From Yamagishiella unicocca (taxonomy: Eukaryota; Chlorophyta; Chlorophyceae; Chlamydomonadales; Volvocaceae), in assembly GCA_003116995.1 (NCBI GenBank), contig BDSL01000140.1, positions 62,001 through 126,000 on the forward strand: a stretch of DNA of 64,000 bases, written 5' to 3'. Within the stretch, counting starts at the first letter, position 1. Every line of letters begins with the position of its first letter. Below the pieces are notes generated by a model. It made no database searches. It saw only the letters and a program-made list of their open reading frames with translations, and was not told the DNA's origin. A program made the translations under genes and the position numbers. Below, one piece after another: positions 1-10,529 of this stretch.

Positions 1-1662
1 GAGGTCGACTGTGTAAACTGCATACATAGACATATCAGGGTGATTGTGGTGTGATTGCGGTCGGTTGTCTGGGCCCAACATTACCTGTTTTAGGGTGTTC
101 ACGCGCCATATGCGCCGTTTGACGTGTGCGCAGATGTTCTTTTTACCGGTTTCTATGCTTTAGAACCTAACCTGCTGGCACCAACCCTTGCCGGGTGAAG
201 TGTCAAAGATATAGTTACATGGGTAACTATTCGGCTTACCCGTCGTACTGTTCATCTAGCAGCAGTCAGCCCGGCGACAGATGCCCGGCATCAATTTATA
301 GCAGTACAGTACCGAAGACTGTAACCGACATGTAAAACGACCACACCGTCCAGCCTATGGACTCGTTCTTATTCGTTAACTCATTGGTATTGCCTACTTC
401 GGCTGGAGAGAATGCGCCGTCCACCTTGTGTCGTGACTCCTCGTGGCGCCCGACACCTTACATCGACACCGGTACCCTGCCCACTACCCTTGAGTCGTCC
501 CCATCCGCATCACATATGCCTGCAGAGAGTGGTACCCGCCGGAAATCCGGGCACCGAAGACGCTAGGGGAGGCGGCACATTCAGCTCCAGCAAGTCATTC
601 TGACATCAATCGTTGACGGCTGTGTGTGGCCTAACCACTGCCGCTGACGGCACTCGCAAGGACAGCGCTGGGCGTTACGGTACGCAGCCATACTTGTGCA
701 CTCCTCCTACACTTGTGCTGTCATGTCACATCGTGTAATGCGGTGCGTTGCTCACATCGGTACCGCGCAATAATGGTGCGGTTGGCGCACTGCACCACCA
801 TGACGCTTGTCGGTAGTAGTGTTCGTTACAATTGGCTCCAGACCGGTCGGTGATGACCTAATGGTACGAATCCCACATACACTTCTAAAACTGTTGTACT
901 GTTCGTCTGTAATAATCTCTCCTCTCGAGGCCAGCCAGGGGTGCGCTGGGCCCATTCGGCCAAGGCATGCGGGGCACTGTGACACGAGAACGGCAAGCCT
1001 ACTTTAAGTGAAAGATCCTCAAGACAACTCTCCCGTGCTAGGATGTATCGGTTTGTCCCACGCAACCTTGCAAGCCGAACATGAAGCTGGTAGGAAGTGG
1101 GCTATGAAGAGTCTGGATGAAAGGATGCCTGCCTAGAACGACGTTGACGACGAAGGCGGGCTTCATGTTTTCACGTCCGCCAACAAGGATTAACCGTTGA
1201 TAGGAGGGATTGCTCGTTCTTTGGTGGTGGTCTTCCCGCCACCAAAGCTGAAACGGGCAATGGCTTGACCCGCGGGACGCTGGCCCCAATCCTCATGTTT
1301 TGCTATAAGAGACGGGCTCAAAACACCATGTATGCATTATATAACGCAATCGCGCAAGAATGGGTTTATTTGGGAAAGTCCTGCACGATCCCCCGCCAAC
1401 GTCGGAAACATTTCCGATTCGCTCAAACTGTTGAAATCCGCTTATTGTACTGATATCTTTGCTCCCATGATAATACTCTCTTAGGATGTTCGTTGGGCCT
1501 AGCAAGTTGCCGACAAGTTAGTATGGCAATTGGGCATTCATATGCGAGGCAACGATGTCGGTTACAGCTATGTCGAGACCACCACGTGTGTTTGGTTCAC
1601 GCAACATTTCTGCATAGGAATGGCATGGGCGCGTGCATCGGTGTTGCGCCACGTCGCCCTTG
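1..1662. other. No recognisable gene
   Basis: Only short, uninformative open frames are present on both strands and none resembles a protein family I know. The stretch is less GC-rich than the gene-dense part of the window. I see no RNA gene and no clear mobile-element ends. Confidence 0.5.
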
Positions 1663-2328
1663 CAGCAGCACTCTGCGCCGTGGCCCTCCCGCTGGTTGGG
1701 CGTTTTGTCCCATCTGCCATCGACAGAGCTCATCACCAAGCGGTGCAACGTCGTAGGCCGGCGGCTTTGGTTGCAAACATAAATGTCCCGGGTCGCGTCA
1801 TGCTGCGATTGTAGCCCTAGTTTGACTCCCACACCGCTGCCAAGTGTGTTGGGTACAAATCCAAACCTAGACTTTTTTGGAAAACCAAGCGTCAACAGTT
1901 TGCTTGCGTTGGGCCGGTTCGCCTTCACCTTTTCGACTTGAGGCACCCCCTTCAACTTCAACGCAGATTCTTGCGAACATCGTTTGGCGCCCCGACTCGC
2001 CACCCGAGGTCGATTGTGAGCAAGAAACTGGAAGCGTCCCAGGGGCCGGCGGTTCATCCTGTGCCCCCCTTCACCGCCATCACATGCCCAACTCTAAACC
2101 ACCACGCCCCCGGCGCCCCCCTAGGTTTGGATTTGTACCCAACACACTTGGCAGCGGTGTGGGAGTCAAACTAGGGCTACAATCGCAGCATGACGCGACC
2201 CGGGACATTTATGTTTGCAACCAAAGCCGCCGGCCTACGACGTTGCACCGCTTGGTGATGAGCTCTGTCGATGGCAGATGGGACAAAACGCCCAACCAGC
2301 GGGAGGGCCACGGCGCAGAGTGCTGCTG
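1663..2328. repeat. Perfect 208-bp inverted repeat with 250-bp loop
   Basis: Positions 1663-1870 are the exact reverse complement of 2121-2328; I compared the arms base by base and found no mismatch. The spacer is 1871-2120. The arms would form a very long hairpin in single-stranded DNA or RNA. Identity between the arms implies a recent origin, active gene conversion, or an assembly fold-back. The long open frames on both strands here come from this symmetry and resemble no known protein. A foldback element or MITE is possible, but I see no target-site duplication. Confidence 0.9.
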
Positions 2329-2388
2329 GGACGCTTCCTCCTCCGCCCGGCCCTCCGACTGCGCCACTCCCTCATCCCGTTCAGCCCG

Positions 2389-3425
2389 CTACCGCGGCCT
2401 TCCCGACCCCAACGGGGTGCCTGACTACTTCCGCGTGTGGTTGTTCAACATAACCAACCTGCCGGATGTGCGGAAAGGGGCCAAGCCGAAAATGGTAGGT
2501 GCTGCTGCTGCTGCTGAGTGCCGCTGGTGGCGGGCATGCTGCATGGGTCCTGCTCGGTGAGGAAATGAAACATCACTTCAAAATGTAGCTCAAAGTTTGG
2601 TAGCATTAAGGAATCTACATCATGATGCAAATGATGTAAAGGCTTGGTTGGTGCTAAGGGAGGGGCTGTGTTGCCTAGTTCAAAAAGCGGAGAGGGTATG
2701 TGTGTGCCGGGGGGAAGGGGAGATTCGCGCGGGGAACGGAGGAGTGCTGGGGGTGAAACGGGGAGAGGAGCGAGGGATGCTGTGGCGCCTCCCACCGCTG
2801 AGAACCTCGTCTGCGGCCGCCGACACAAAATAACCGACAACTGGCGACACCGACGTCGCAGGCCGAGGTGGGGCCACTGACATACATTAAGCACCGGGTC
2901 AAGGCGGACACGTGGTGGGACCGGAGGGGCAGGGGGGCGGTCAAGGTGGGTAGCTCGAGTGCGTGGGCCGGCCGGTGGACGCGGCACTGCGTGTAATGGC
3001 AGCAGCTGTTGCAGCTGTTACAGCTGTAGCACCTGCAGCGCAAGCCGTAGCAGCATTGAAAGGAAGGGTTAGCAGCGGACTTCTCTCATTCCCGAGAGGA
3101 AGATTGGGACGGCCGGGCTCTGTGGGAGCACACATTCCCGCCACCGCAGACGCCGCCAGCCATGGGCCGTCGTACCGTACGGCCTATGTCGTACACCCCA
3201 CCCCCAACCCCGGTTACACGCTACCAGGAATGGGACTACCACGTCTTCCAGCCGCACCTCTCCGCCGCCAGCCCCAACGACACGATCGCCACCCTCAACC
3301 TGCCGCTTGTGGGGGTCTTAGAGGTGCTCCACGCCTAAAGCGCTTCCGTACCGGGTGTACGGCCGCTGTTGGACGTGCTGGTGGGCGTGCTGTCCGGCTG
3401 GCGGGACAGCATCGGGCTGCACTGA
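2389..3425 (+). pseudogene. CD36/LIMP-2-like receptor fragment, degenerate
   Basis: Two exon-like stretches match the CD36/LIMP-2/SR-B ectodomain. Around 2389-2493 the frame reads PDYFRVWLFNITNLPDVRKG, like the family's N-terminal ectodomain strand (YF..FFNVTNPEE...G), and ends at a good GTAGGT donor. Around 3219-3425 one frame gives EWDYHVFQP, TIATLNLPLVGVLEVL and LLDVLVGVLSGW, in the order seen in LIMP-2 (TLNIPVLTVIE, then REIIEAML). A TAA at 3336 interrupts this frame and a TGA ends it at 3423. The N-terminal membrane anchor, the glycine-proline-tyrosine motif and the C-terminal half were not found. Family members are two-pass membrane glycoproteins that bind lipids or ligands. The assignment rests on recalled motifs. 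A real gene with an intron over the stop is less likely. Confidence 0.5.
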
Positions 3426-3729
3426 ATGTAAATTTGTGTCCTGAAGGGGAGGGCTGGAGGAGACCAGCAGTGAACGAACCAGCAGGGCCCCTCGATCGCC
3501 CAAAGGATGTTTTAACGAGCATGAGCTGTTACACTCTCTTTATTCCTTTTTTTCCAATGTACCCAGTGTTATGTTCAGCCCCATACGCAGGGGAGCCTAC
3601 AGCGCTAATTCCTCCTGAGGTGCTGGCTGCTGCTGTTTCACCTGCTAAAATGTACCCGGCAGCAGAGGCAGCTCGCCATCCAGCTCCGACCTAGCCGCCC
3701 CAGCTGATCAAACGGCTCTCACCCGCCTT

Positions 3730-4420
3730 CCGACCCTGTGCGGCAGCAGCGTCATGCCTCACCGCTACGCCCCGCCCGCAGTTCGTTCCCACCCAAAACG
3801 CCCATATCCCCGGTCGATCCTTTCCTCGGCAACTTGCACGGTAACGCGGCTTTCTCAGTCGCGGTCAGACGCCCTCAACAGTACCCCAGCAACAGCAGTA
3901 CTGTCCGCTCCGTCCAGCGCCGCTGCCACGCCCGCACCAACCGGTCCTACGTAACCGGCTCACCGCAGTCAGCTCGCTCGCACCCGTCGCTCAGGCGACC
4001 CTTTCACCCAAAACACACCAAACACCCGCACATGCCTTTGTTGCCTGGCTCACCTAGCCTAAGCATCGCATCATCCTGACATCAAAACCCCAAGACTGGG
4101 CACTCGCGTGCACCAACTAGCACCAACTACCACTAGTACTGCCCCTCCTGCTGCCGCCACCACAGCAACAGCAGCACTGCCCGCTACGTCCAGCGCCGCT
4201 GCCTTGCCCTCTCCTGCACGTCCTGCGAATGTTTGCTGTACTGCAACTCCTTCACCCGCCCGCACCGCCCACGCACCGCCAGTAGTGTGCGGCAACTGGC
4301 TGGGCCCAAGGGTGGCCGGCAGCCCACACCGTGGTGCGCCTGCAGGTGAACCGCAGCTCCTCCCTTCACCGGCCCGCACCGCCCACTGCCAGCATCGCAC
4401 GGCACCTGGACCCGAACAGA
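3730..4420 (-). pseudogene. Degenerate copies of the ARMC8 last exon and 3' flank
   Basis: On the minus strand, about 4190-4290 reads VKELQYSKHSQDVQERAR, clearly related to LEELLLRHQSRDVQERAQ in the last ARMC8 exon (11395-11551). A second partial copy of the same start (TGGGCGGTGCGG...) lies near 4360-4390. The flank CCGCACATGCCTTT.TTGCCTGGCT at 4027-4052 matches the region just after the ARMC8 stop (about 11298-11325). Another fragment around 3885-3950 repeats the CAGCAACAGCAG...GTCCAGCGCCGCTGCC block. None is open as a full exon. They look like decayed partial duplications. Confidence 0.55.
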
Positions 4421-4904
4421 CAGGCCTCAGCCCACTGACAGCAGCGAGTGAGTCCGTATGTTGCACACCAACCTACCTAACCGCCGCGATATGCGCGCAG
4501 CTGATCCAGCGCCTGCTGCCTCCACGCTGTGACGGACAACCCCTCGACCGCCTTTCCCAGCACTAGGGAATCCCCTTGGCGCAGCCCTAGGAACGTCCGG
4601 TTCGCGTCCTTCCTCTGCCAAAGCGTGGTACTGAGGCCGAACATGGCCAGCGCAGGCGCCAAGACCTTTAACGTCCTGCGTGGCGCACGGTTCGCCTGCT
4701 TGACCGCATGCACGTACACGCTGCCAAGAGGGGCCTCCGAGAGGACCCACGCTTCCTCGGCCTGCTGCACGAGGATGAGCATGTGGCGCACCTCGGCGCC
4801 CGCCAAGGCCTCGCGGACCTCCTTTCTGATCCCGAGGGCGGAACCGTTCATGTACTCCCCTTCGAAGAGGACCCAAGGCTCCGGCTCCGGCTCCTCCCGC
4901 TCCT

Positions 4905-6415
4905 GCTGCTGCATCGCTGAACCAGCGACCCCAGCAGGAGGCTCGTCCGGCTCCTGCTGCTCCGCCGCAGCAACCTCCTCCCGCTCCTGCTGCTGCATCG
5001 CTAGGGCAGCGACCCCAGCAGCATGCCTGCTGCTCCTCCGCAGCAGCCTCCTCCCAATCCTGCTGCTGCATCGCTAGGGCAGCGACCCCAGCAGCAGGCT
5101 CGTCCGGCTCCTGCTGCTCCTCCGCAGCAGCCTCCTCCCAATCCTGCTGCTGCATCGCTAGGGCAGCGACCCCAGCAGCAGGCTCGTCCGGCTCCTCCTG
5201 CTGCTCCTCCGCAGCAGCCTCCTCCCAATCCTGCTGCTGCATCGCTGAGGCAGCGACCCCAGCAGCATGCTCGTCCGGCTCCTGCTGCTCTTCCGCAGCA
5301 GCCTGCTCCCGCTCCTGCTGCTGCATCGCTAGGGCAGCGACCCCAGCAGCATGCTCGTCCGGCTCCTGCTGCTCCTCCGCAGCAGCCTCCTCCCGCTCCT
5401 GCTGCTGCATCGCTGAGGCAGCGACCCCAGCAGCATGCTCGTCGGGCGCCTGCTGCTCCTCCGCAGCAGCCTCCTCCCGCTCCTGCTGCTGCATCGCTAG
5501 GGCAGCGACCCCAGCAGCAGGCTCGTCCGGCTCCTGCTGCTCCTCCGCAGCAGCCTCCTCCCAATCCTGCTGCTGCATCGCTGAGGCAGCGACCCCAGCA
5601 GCATGCTCGTCCGGCTCCTGCTGCTCTTCCGCAGCAGCCTGCTCCCGCTCCTGCTGCTGCTGCATCGCTAGGGCAGCGACCCCAGCAGCAGGCTCGTCCG
5701 GCTCCTCCTGCTGCTCCTCCGCAGCAGCCTCCTCCCGCTCCTGCTGCTGCATCGCTAGGGCAGCGAGCCCAGCAGCAGGCTCGTCCGGCTCCTGCTGCTC
5801 CTCCGCAACAGCCTCCTCCCGCTCCTGCTGCTGCATCGCTAGGGCAGCGACCCCAGCAGCAGGCTCGTCCGGCGCCCGCTGCTCCTCCGCAGCTGCCTCC
5901 TCCCGCTCCTGCTGCTGCATCGCTAGGGCAGCGACCCCAGCAGCAGGCTCGTCCGGCTCCTGCTGCTCCTCCGCAGCAGCCTCCTCCCAATCCTGCTGCT
6001 GCATCGCTAGGGCAGCGACCCCAGCAGCAGGCTCGTCCGGCTCCTGCTGCTCCTCCGCAGCAGCCTCCTCCCAATCCTGCTGCTGCATCGCTGAGGCAGC
6101 GACCCCAGCAGCATGCTAGTCCGGCTCCTGCTGCTCTTCCGCAGCAGCCTGCTCCCGCTCCTGCTGCTGCATCGCTAGGGCAGCGACCCCAGCAGCAGGC
6201 TCGTCCGGCTCCTGCTGCTCCTCCGCAGCAGCCTCCTCCCGCTCCTGCTGCTGCATCGCTGAGGCAGCGACCCCAGCAGCATGCTCGTCGGGCGCCTGCT
6301 GCTCCTCCGCAGCAGCCTCCTCTCGCTCCTGCTGCTGCATCGCTAGGGCAGCGAGCCCAGCAGCAGGCTCGTCCGGCTCCTGCTGCTCCTCCGCAGCAGC
6401 CTCCTCCCGCTCCTG
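4905..6415. repeat. 84-bp coding minisatellite, about 18 units
   Basis: The unit is 84 bp, with some 87-bp units, and each contains GCATCGCT followed by AGGGCAGCGACCCCAGCAG and CTCCTCCGCAGCAGCCTCC. The length is a multiple of three, so long frames stay open on both strands: Glu/Gln/Ala-rich on minus, Pro/Gln/Ala-rich on plus. Units vary by CCCAATC/CCCGCTC, TCGTCCGG/TCGTCGGG and AGCAGG/AGCATG. A single extra unit also sits at about 6890-6955 beside the tandem duplication. Confidence 0.9.
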
Positions 6416-7400
6416 ATCTGGCCGTGGCTTTGTTGAGGGCCTTGGCGCAGGCTCTTGGTGCAGGCTCACGCTCACGCTCAGGCGCACGCTCACGCTCACG
6501 CTCACGCTCGCACTACCAGACGCGGCTTCCACACCGCCTGCATGGAACGGCCACGGTGTTGGGCGTGTATGCGTGGGACCGATAAGAACTGGACGTGGTG
6601 ACTGAGGAGGCGCCATAAGTCGGGATCTGAGCGACGCAATCGCAGTGCGGGAAGCAAGAGGAAGCGGACTGGCCACCTTCCCGCCCCGGCCGTCCCTTAC
6701 AACCTCCATAACACAACATTGTGACGCATCGACCCATCTGCGCTCTGCACTTCCCTCATGTCGATGCGACCACAAAGTCTGCCGTCATCCTCACCTGCGG
6801 CAGTCGTCAACCTGCGCGCCTTCACACAGCGCCTGTGGAGCCCCTTGAGGACCCACGAAAGGTCTAGAAAGGTGCTCCAGCAGGCAGCGAGCCCAGCAGC
6901 AGGCTCGTCCGGCTCCTGCTGCTCCTCCGCAGCAGCCTCCTCCCGCTCCTGACCTGGCCGCCGCGGCTCTGTTGAGGGCCTTGGCGCAGGCTCTTGGTGC
7001 AGGCTCATGGCCACGCTCACGCTCGCACCACCAGACGCGGCTTCCACACCGCCTGCATGGAACGGCCACGGTGTTGGGCGTATATGCATGGGACCGATAA
7101 GAACTGGACGTGGTGACTGAGGAGGCGCCATAAGTCGGGATCTGAGCGACGCAATCGCAGTGCGGGAAGCAAGAGGAAGCGGACTGGCCACCTTCCCGCC
7201 CGGGCCGTCCCTTACAGCCTCCATAACACAACATTGTGACGCATCGACCCATCTGCGCTCTGCACTTCCCTCATGTCGATGCGACCACAAAGTCTGCCGT
7301 CATCCTCACCTGCGGCAGTCGTCAACCTGCGCGCCTTCACACAGCGCCTGTGGAGCCCCTTGAGGACCCACGAAAGGTCTAGAAAGGTGCTCCAGGGGCG
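6416..7400. repeat. Tandem duplication of about 0.45-0.5 kb
   Basis: The block beginning GTTGAGGGCCTTGGCGCAGG at 6432 recurs at 6971. The two copies stay nearly identical until about 6870 and 7386, ending at AGAAAGGTGCTCCAG. The offset falls from 539 to 515 because the second copy has fewer CACGCT repeats (6466-6510 in the first). Both copies carry the same minus-strand open reading (HRHEGSAERRWVDAS, then SRTAIASLRSRLMAPP). This is the 5' part of the relic at 4477-7442. Confidence 0.85.
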
Positions 7401-7442
7401 CTTGCCCAGCGTGCCGACCGTTGCGCCTGGCGCCTGGAGCAC

Positions 7443-9257
7443 CGAACACCTTGCCCGTTTCGGAGCGGCGGGTCGCTCCGGACACGATTGTCCAGGGCTT
7501 GTAGGCCTCTTCGCAGACTGCCACGTTGGGTTAGTAAGGGCAAGGCGGGAGGTTGGGTTCCGTTGTTTAGTTAGGCAGCCAGTTGGGTACAGACAGTCGG
7601 TTGGGTACAGCGGCCATGGTGATGATACGAAAATGACCTGTGGACCCCGTCCGGAATGTGCCCAATAAATGGTACGTACGGCATCCCGGGAACGATATGC
7701 AGCAGCCCTAGTGCCTCGGACAGTCGGTGAGGTAATAAAAAAGGTTCAGCCCTGTTCAGCTTGCCAGCCGCCCTGCCACCCCAGATCCTCCTCACCCTGA
7801 TGCCGACGTCTGGTGGGGGGGCTGCAGGTGACGCCGCTGCTCCAGAGCGTACCAAGGGGCCAAGAAACAGCGCGTCGAAAAGGGGATGAGGTTAGTGCGC
7901 TGTGTGGGCTAACCAGCCCCAGAAGCGACTAGGCTCTGTTCCTAAGAGCCAGCTTTGTGCTTTTGCAGTGATGACTTTGCCTATCACCACCAAAGGAACT
8001 CTTCTCGATGAGCTTCATTGAAAGCGCCGAGGAAGCGACAATGTCTCTACCGGTACTACCGGTATTGTACCGGTAGTAAAATACCGGAATATACCGGTAA
8101 AGGGTGCGCTGCCTTGTGTCGCGCGTGTGCAGCTGCTGGATCCGTTATGTGCTCTGATGGATATATAAAGGTCTTCAGCCTCAGCTGCAAACCGCCTTGC
8201 GGCCGCAACGTGTTGGCCACAAAGTGCGATGCAGGGGAGGTAGCCGCAACACGACGGCTAAATTCCATCCCACTCACCTTCTTTGGAATCCGTGCTTGAA
8301 TTCAGGTGTGCGGCCGCGATGCCCTGCGAGAGAGGAACGGTAAATGTAACGAATGTAACGAGCGTGAAAGGGATGCTTGCGTTGAGCACCTAGGCAATGA
8401 TGAGGTAACATGGAACGGGTTGTTGTGCCATACTTGTTACCAATGATTAAATGCGCAGCACAGGTGCAGGCATCGCGAACCTGGGCATGCCGGCATGCCT
8501 CGGTTGCAAGCATCGATGGCCACCTCGCGGGACGCCCATCCCCACGAGGTCCCGGTGACACCATCGCAATCAATTCAAGTTATGTGAATGAGAGTTGGCT
8601 GCTTTCCGTCTCCGCAAGAGACTAAGACAGTAGGTGACGCTCAGAGCGGGCGAAAGCTGTTCAGCTCAATGCGCAAAGGAGATACGTAAAACTGCATATG
8701 GCAGTAGTATGGACAGCTCTGGACATGATCAGCGCCTTTTATCAGCCAGTTCGATTTCGATTCCGTTACATGTCGTGCTGGCTCGCGCCAGTAGCATGCG
8801 TCCCCCCACAACGGACTTCCGTCAAAGGGCGCACATCTAATATTAATACTAGCAAGTCGAAGTTATTCCCGTAGTGACTTCGTTCGAGCTCTCTAAATCT
8901 GAGCCAAAAGGTTGCCCAGTCTTACCTGATTCCACGTCAGCCAGTCCTGTAGTGCGCCGTACGCAACTTCCCGTCGCGAGAGCAGTTCGCGCTTTCGCAT
9001 CATTTACCAATATATCCTTGAGTTCCAGTGGACCCTCTTATCGATTTCCAATACAGCATCCTGCAGAGGAGGCGCCGTCTCCGACCTGTTGCCAAATGCC
9101 AATGAACCTGACATGCCGAGCTGTAGGACCTTGAGGATTGTGGGAACAGCCAGATCGTGCCAGTCATCTGGTAATCATTCGGGTGGGGGATCCACAGGCT
9201 ACGATAGGCCGAAGACCTGCGCGGGCCGTGGAAGCACATGCAAGGTCACGCCCGAAA
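7443..9257. other. No recognisable gene
   Basis: Short frames only. The one distinctive structure is the ACCGGT cluster listed separately. GTTGGGTACAG occurs twice near 7583-7610. I see no RNA gene or mobile-element terminus. Confidence 0.45.
8049..8098. repeat. Cluster of ACCGGT palindromes
   Basis: Four ACCGGT hexamers (8049, 8058, 8069, 8093) and one ACCGGA (8083) lie within 50 bp, with start spacings of 9, 11, 14 and 10 bp. The surrounding bases (TACTACC...GGTAGTA) make a larger imperfect dyad. Related ACTACCGGTTTGAGACA sequences occur at about 10009-10025 and 10978-10994. It could be a protein-binding cluster or the end of a decayed element; nothing shows which. Confidence 0.5.
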
Positions 9258-9435
9258 TCGGTAACATACGTACAGTCATTCGGCCTGAACACAATGCTTG
9301 CCAAGGATACGGATGTGAACCGGATATTTTTAGGGCTGCGTCAAAGGAGATCACGTTGTGCTGGGCAAAGCTGCCGAAGGGCTGTCCATCACAGCATGGA
9401 GACAGCGGGCGCTGGCTTAGCTGCGCGCATACCAC
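9258..9435 (+). pseudogene. Frameshifted copy of the 4477-7442 gene's C-terminus
   Basis: The plus strand reads FGLNTMLAKDTDVNRIFLGLRQ, then after a one-base shift VLGKAAEGLSITAWRQRAL, a stop codon and LRAYHGG. This follows the C-terminal domain of the minus-strand relic (FGLSTTLWQRKDANRTFLGL, then VLGKAVEGLSVTAWRQQAL, LRAYRGG) almost residue for residue. The frameshift and the internal stop show it is not functional. Confidence 0.7.
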
Positions 9436-9744
9436 GGCGGTTAGATATGTTTGGCTAGTGCATGGTTGGCGATGCGCCCAATGGCTACGAGCTTCAATCA
9501 GGAGCCCCCTGTGCTATGTACTCAAGTGTACGGCGCGGCATTGCATCAGTTTGAACTGGACCACCATGTACGCGCAAAGACAACCTTTGTGCCGCCTCCT
9601 GGATTCCGGACCGGCTTCCTGTATCATACGGTAATACCATACTATGGTATTCGGAGTGTGCAGGATGGTCCCCCTCTGGTATTGTCACAGAGATTAGCCT
9701 AGGATTAGCCACGTTAATGGCAGGGATTAGCCCGCCTCAGCGCT

Positions 9745-9930
9745 CTCGCTTCTGGCCATCGCTATTGCCTGCTACGGCCGTGCCCCTCACAACACACGCC
9801 GAGCATCCGCACATGCCTTTCTTGCCTGGCTAATAACATCCCCGCCACCATAACCTATGCACCACGCCATCCTCCAACCCCGTCCGACCTTGTACTCACC
9901 CTGTCCCGTCACTCCCGGGGGTGCTGTCCG
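9745..9930. repeat. Diverged copy of ARMC8 3' flanking DNA
   Basis: The blocks CTGCTACGGCCGTGCCCCTCA, GCCGAGCATCCGCACATGCC and CACCACGCCATCCT appear here in the same order and spacing as at about 11263-11395, immediately beyond the ARMC8 stop codon. Small indels separate them. This is a partial duplication of that flank. Confidence 0.7.
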
Positions 9931-10144
9931 CGCCCTTCACTATCGTACACGGTTTTCCTTGCAACTGCCCATGCGTTATCCCACCCGTGGCCGTGTGGTG
10001 GTAGTTATAACTACCGGTTTGAGACACTGCTGGCGGTGCGAGGACTGTCTGGAGCGGCTCGTCAAGTCCGCAATTGATTGCCCCAGGGCGCCTTGAGAGC
10101 CTCGCGGCTTGCAATGGCTGAGGCCGCGGCTCAAACCCTAACAC

Positions 10145-10529
10145 GGCCCTCTCGGACGGCCTAGCGGACCCCGCTGGGGTCATCTTTGAAATGCTTCTCC
10201 TGGTGCAGCAGCCCGGGGGGTGGGTCCTCTCGGAGGCCCCCCCCGGAGCGTCGGCGTGACAGCGGTGCGGCAGTCGAGCCGCGCAACGCGGTACACGCTG
10301 ACAGTAAAGAGCGCTGCGACGCAGCGCCCTTGCACATTGACGGTGAAGGGCGCCGCGTCGCAGCGCTCTTTACTGTCAATGTGTACCGCGTTGCGCGGCT
10401 TGCCTGCCGCACCGGCGTAGCCCCGACGCTCCCGGGGGGGCTTCCGAGAGGACCCCTCCCCCGGCTGCTGCACGAGGAGCAGCATCGTAAAGCTGACCGC
10501 CGCGGGGTCCAGTAGGCCGTTTAGGCCGG
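10145..10529. repeat. Imperfect palindrome, arms about 185 bp
   Basis: The left arm (about 10145-10331) and the right arm (about 10346-10529) are inverted copies around a 14-bp loop. Near the centre the arms differ at only about 5 of 67 positions; the outer parts are more diverged. The left arm (plus strand) reads EMLLLVQQPGGWVLSEAPPG, and the right arm carries the same block on the minus strand. Both match RHMLILVQQ...WVLSEAPLG in the relic at 4477-7442. So the palindrome is an inverted duplication of a piece of that gene family. Confidence 0.8.

Larger units (their letters stand above)
4477..7442 (-). pseudogene. Unrecognised repeat-rich gene relic
   Basis: I do not recognise this protein. 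Read on the minus strand, a segment at 7442-6416 leads into about 18 repeats of a 28-residue unit (MQQQEREEAAAEEQQEPDEP plus AAGVAALA) and then a non-repetitive C-terminal domain at about 4905-4480. That domain contains WVLFEGEYMNGSALG, RHMLILVQQ, WVLSEAPLG, RTFLGLRQGD and SVTAWRQQALDQLRAYRGG, then a stop. A TAG at 6116-6118 stops the repeat frame (GAG to TAG), and an 11-bp deletion near 5023-5030 shifts the frame just before the C-terminal domain. This copy is therefore probably dead. Broken pieces of the same protein recur at 9258-9435 and in both arms of the palindrome at 10145-10529, so it belongs to a repeated family, perhaps a mobile element. The repeat region is also open on the plus strand. 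Confidence 0.5.

Noticed and set aside
5023..6585. 520-residue Pro/Gln/Ala-rich protein on the plus strand
   Set aside because: Open only because the 84-bp repeat is a multiple of three. The minus strand connects to a non-repetitive domain and is the better coding strand.
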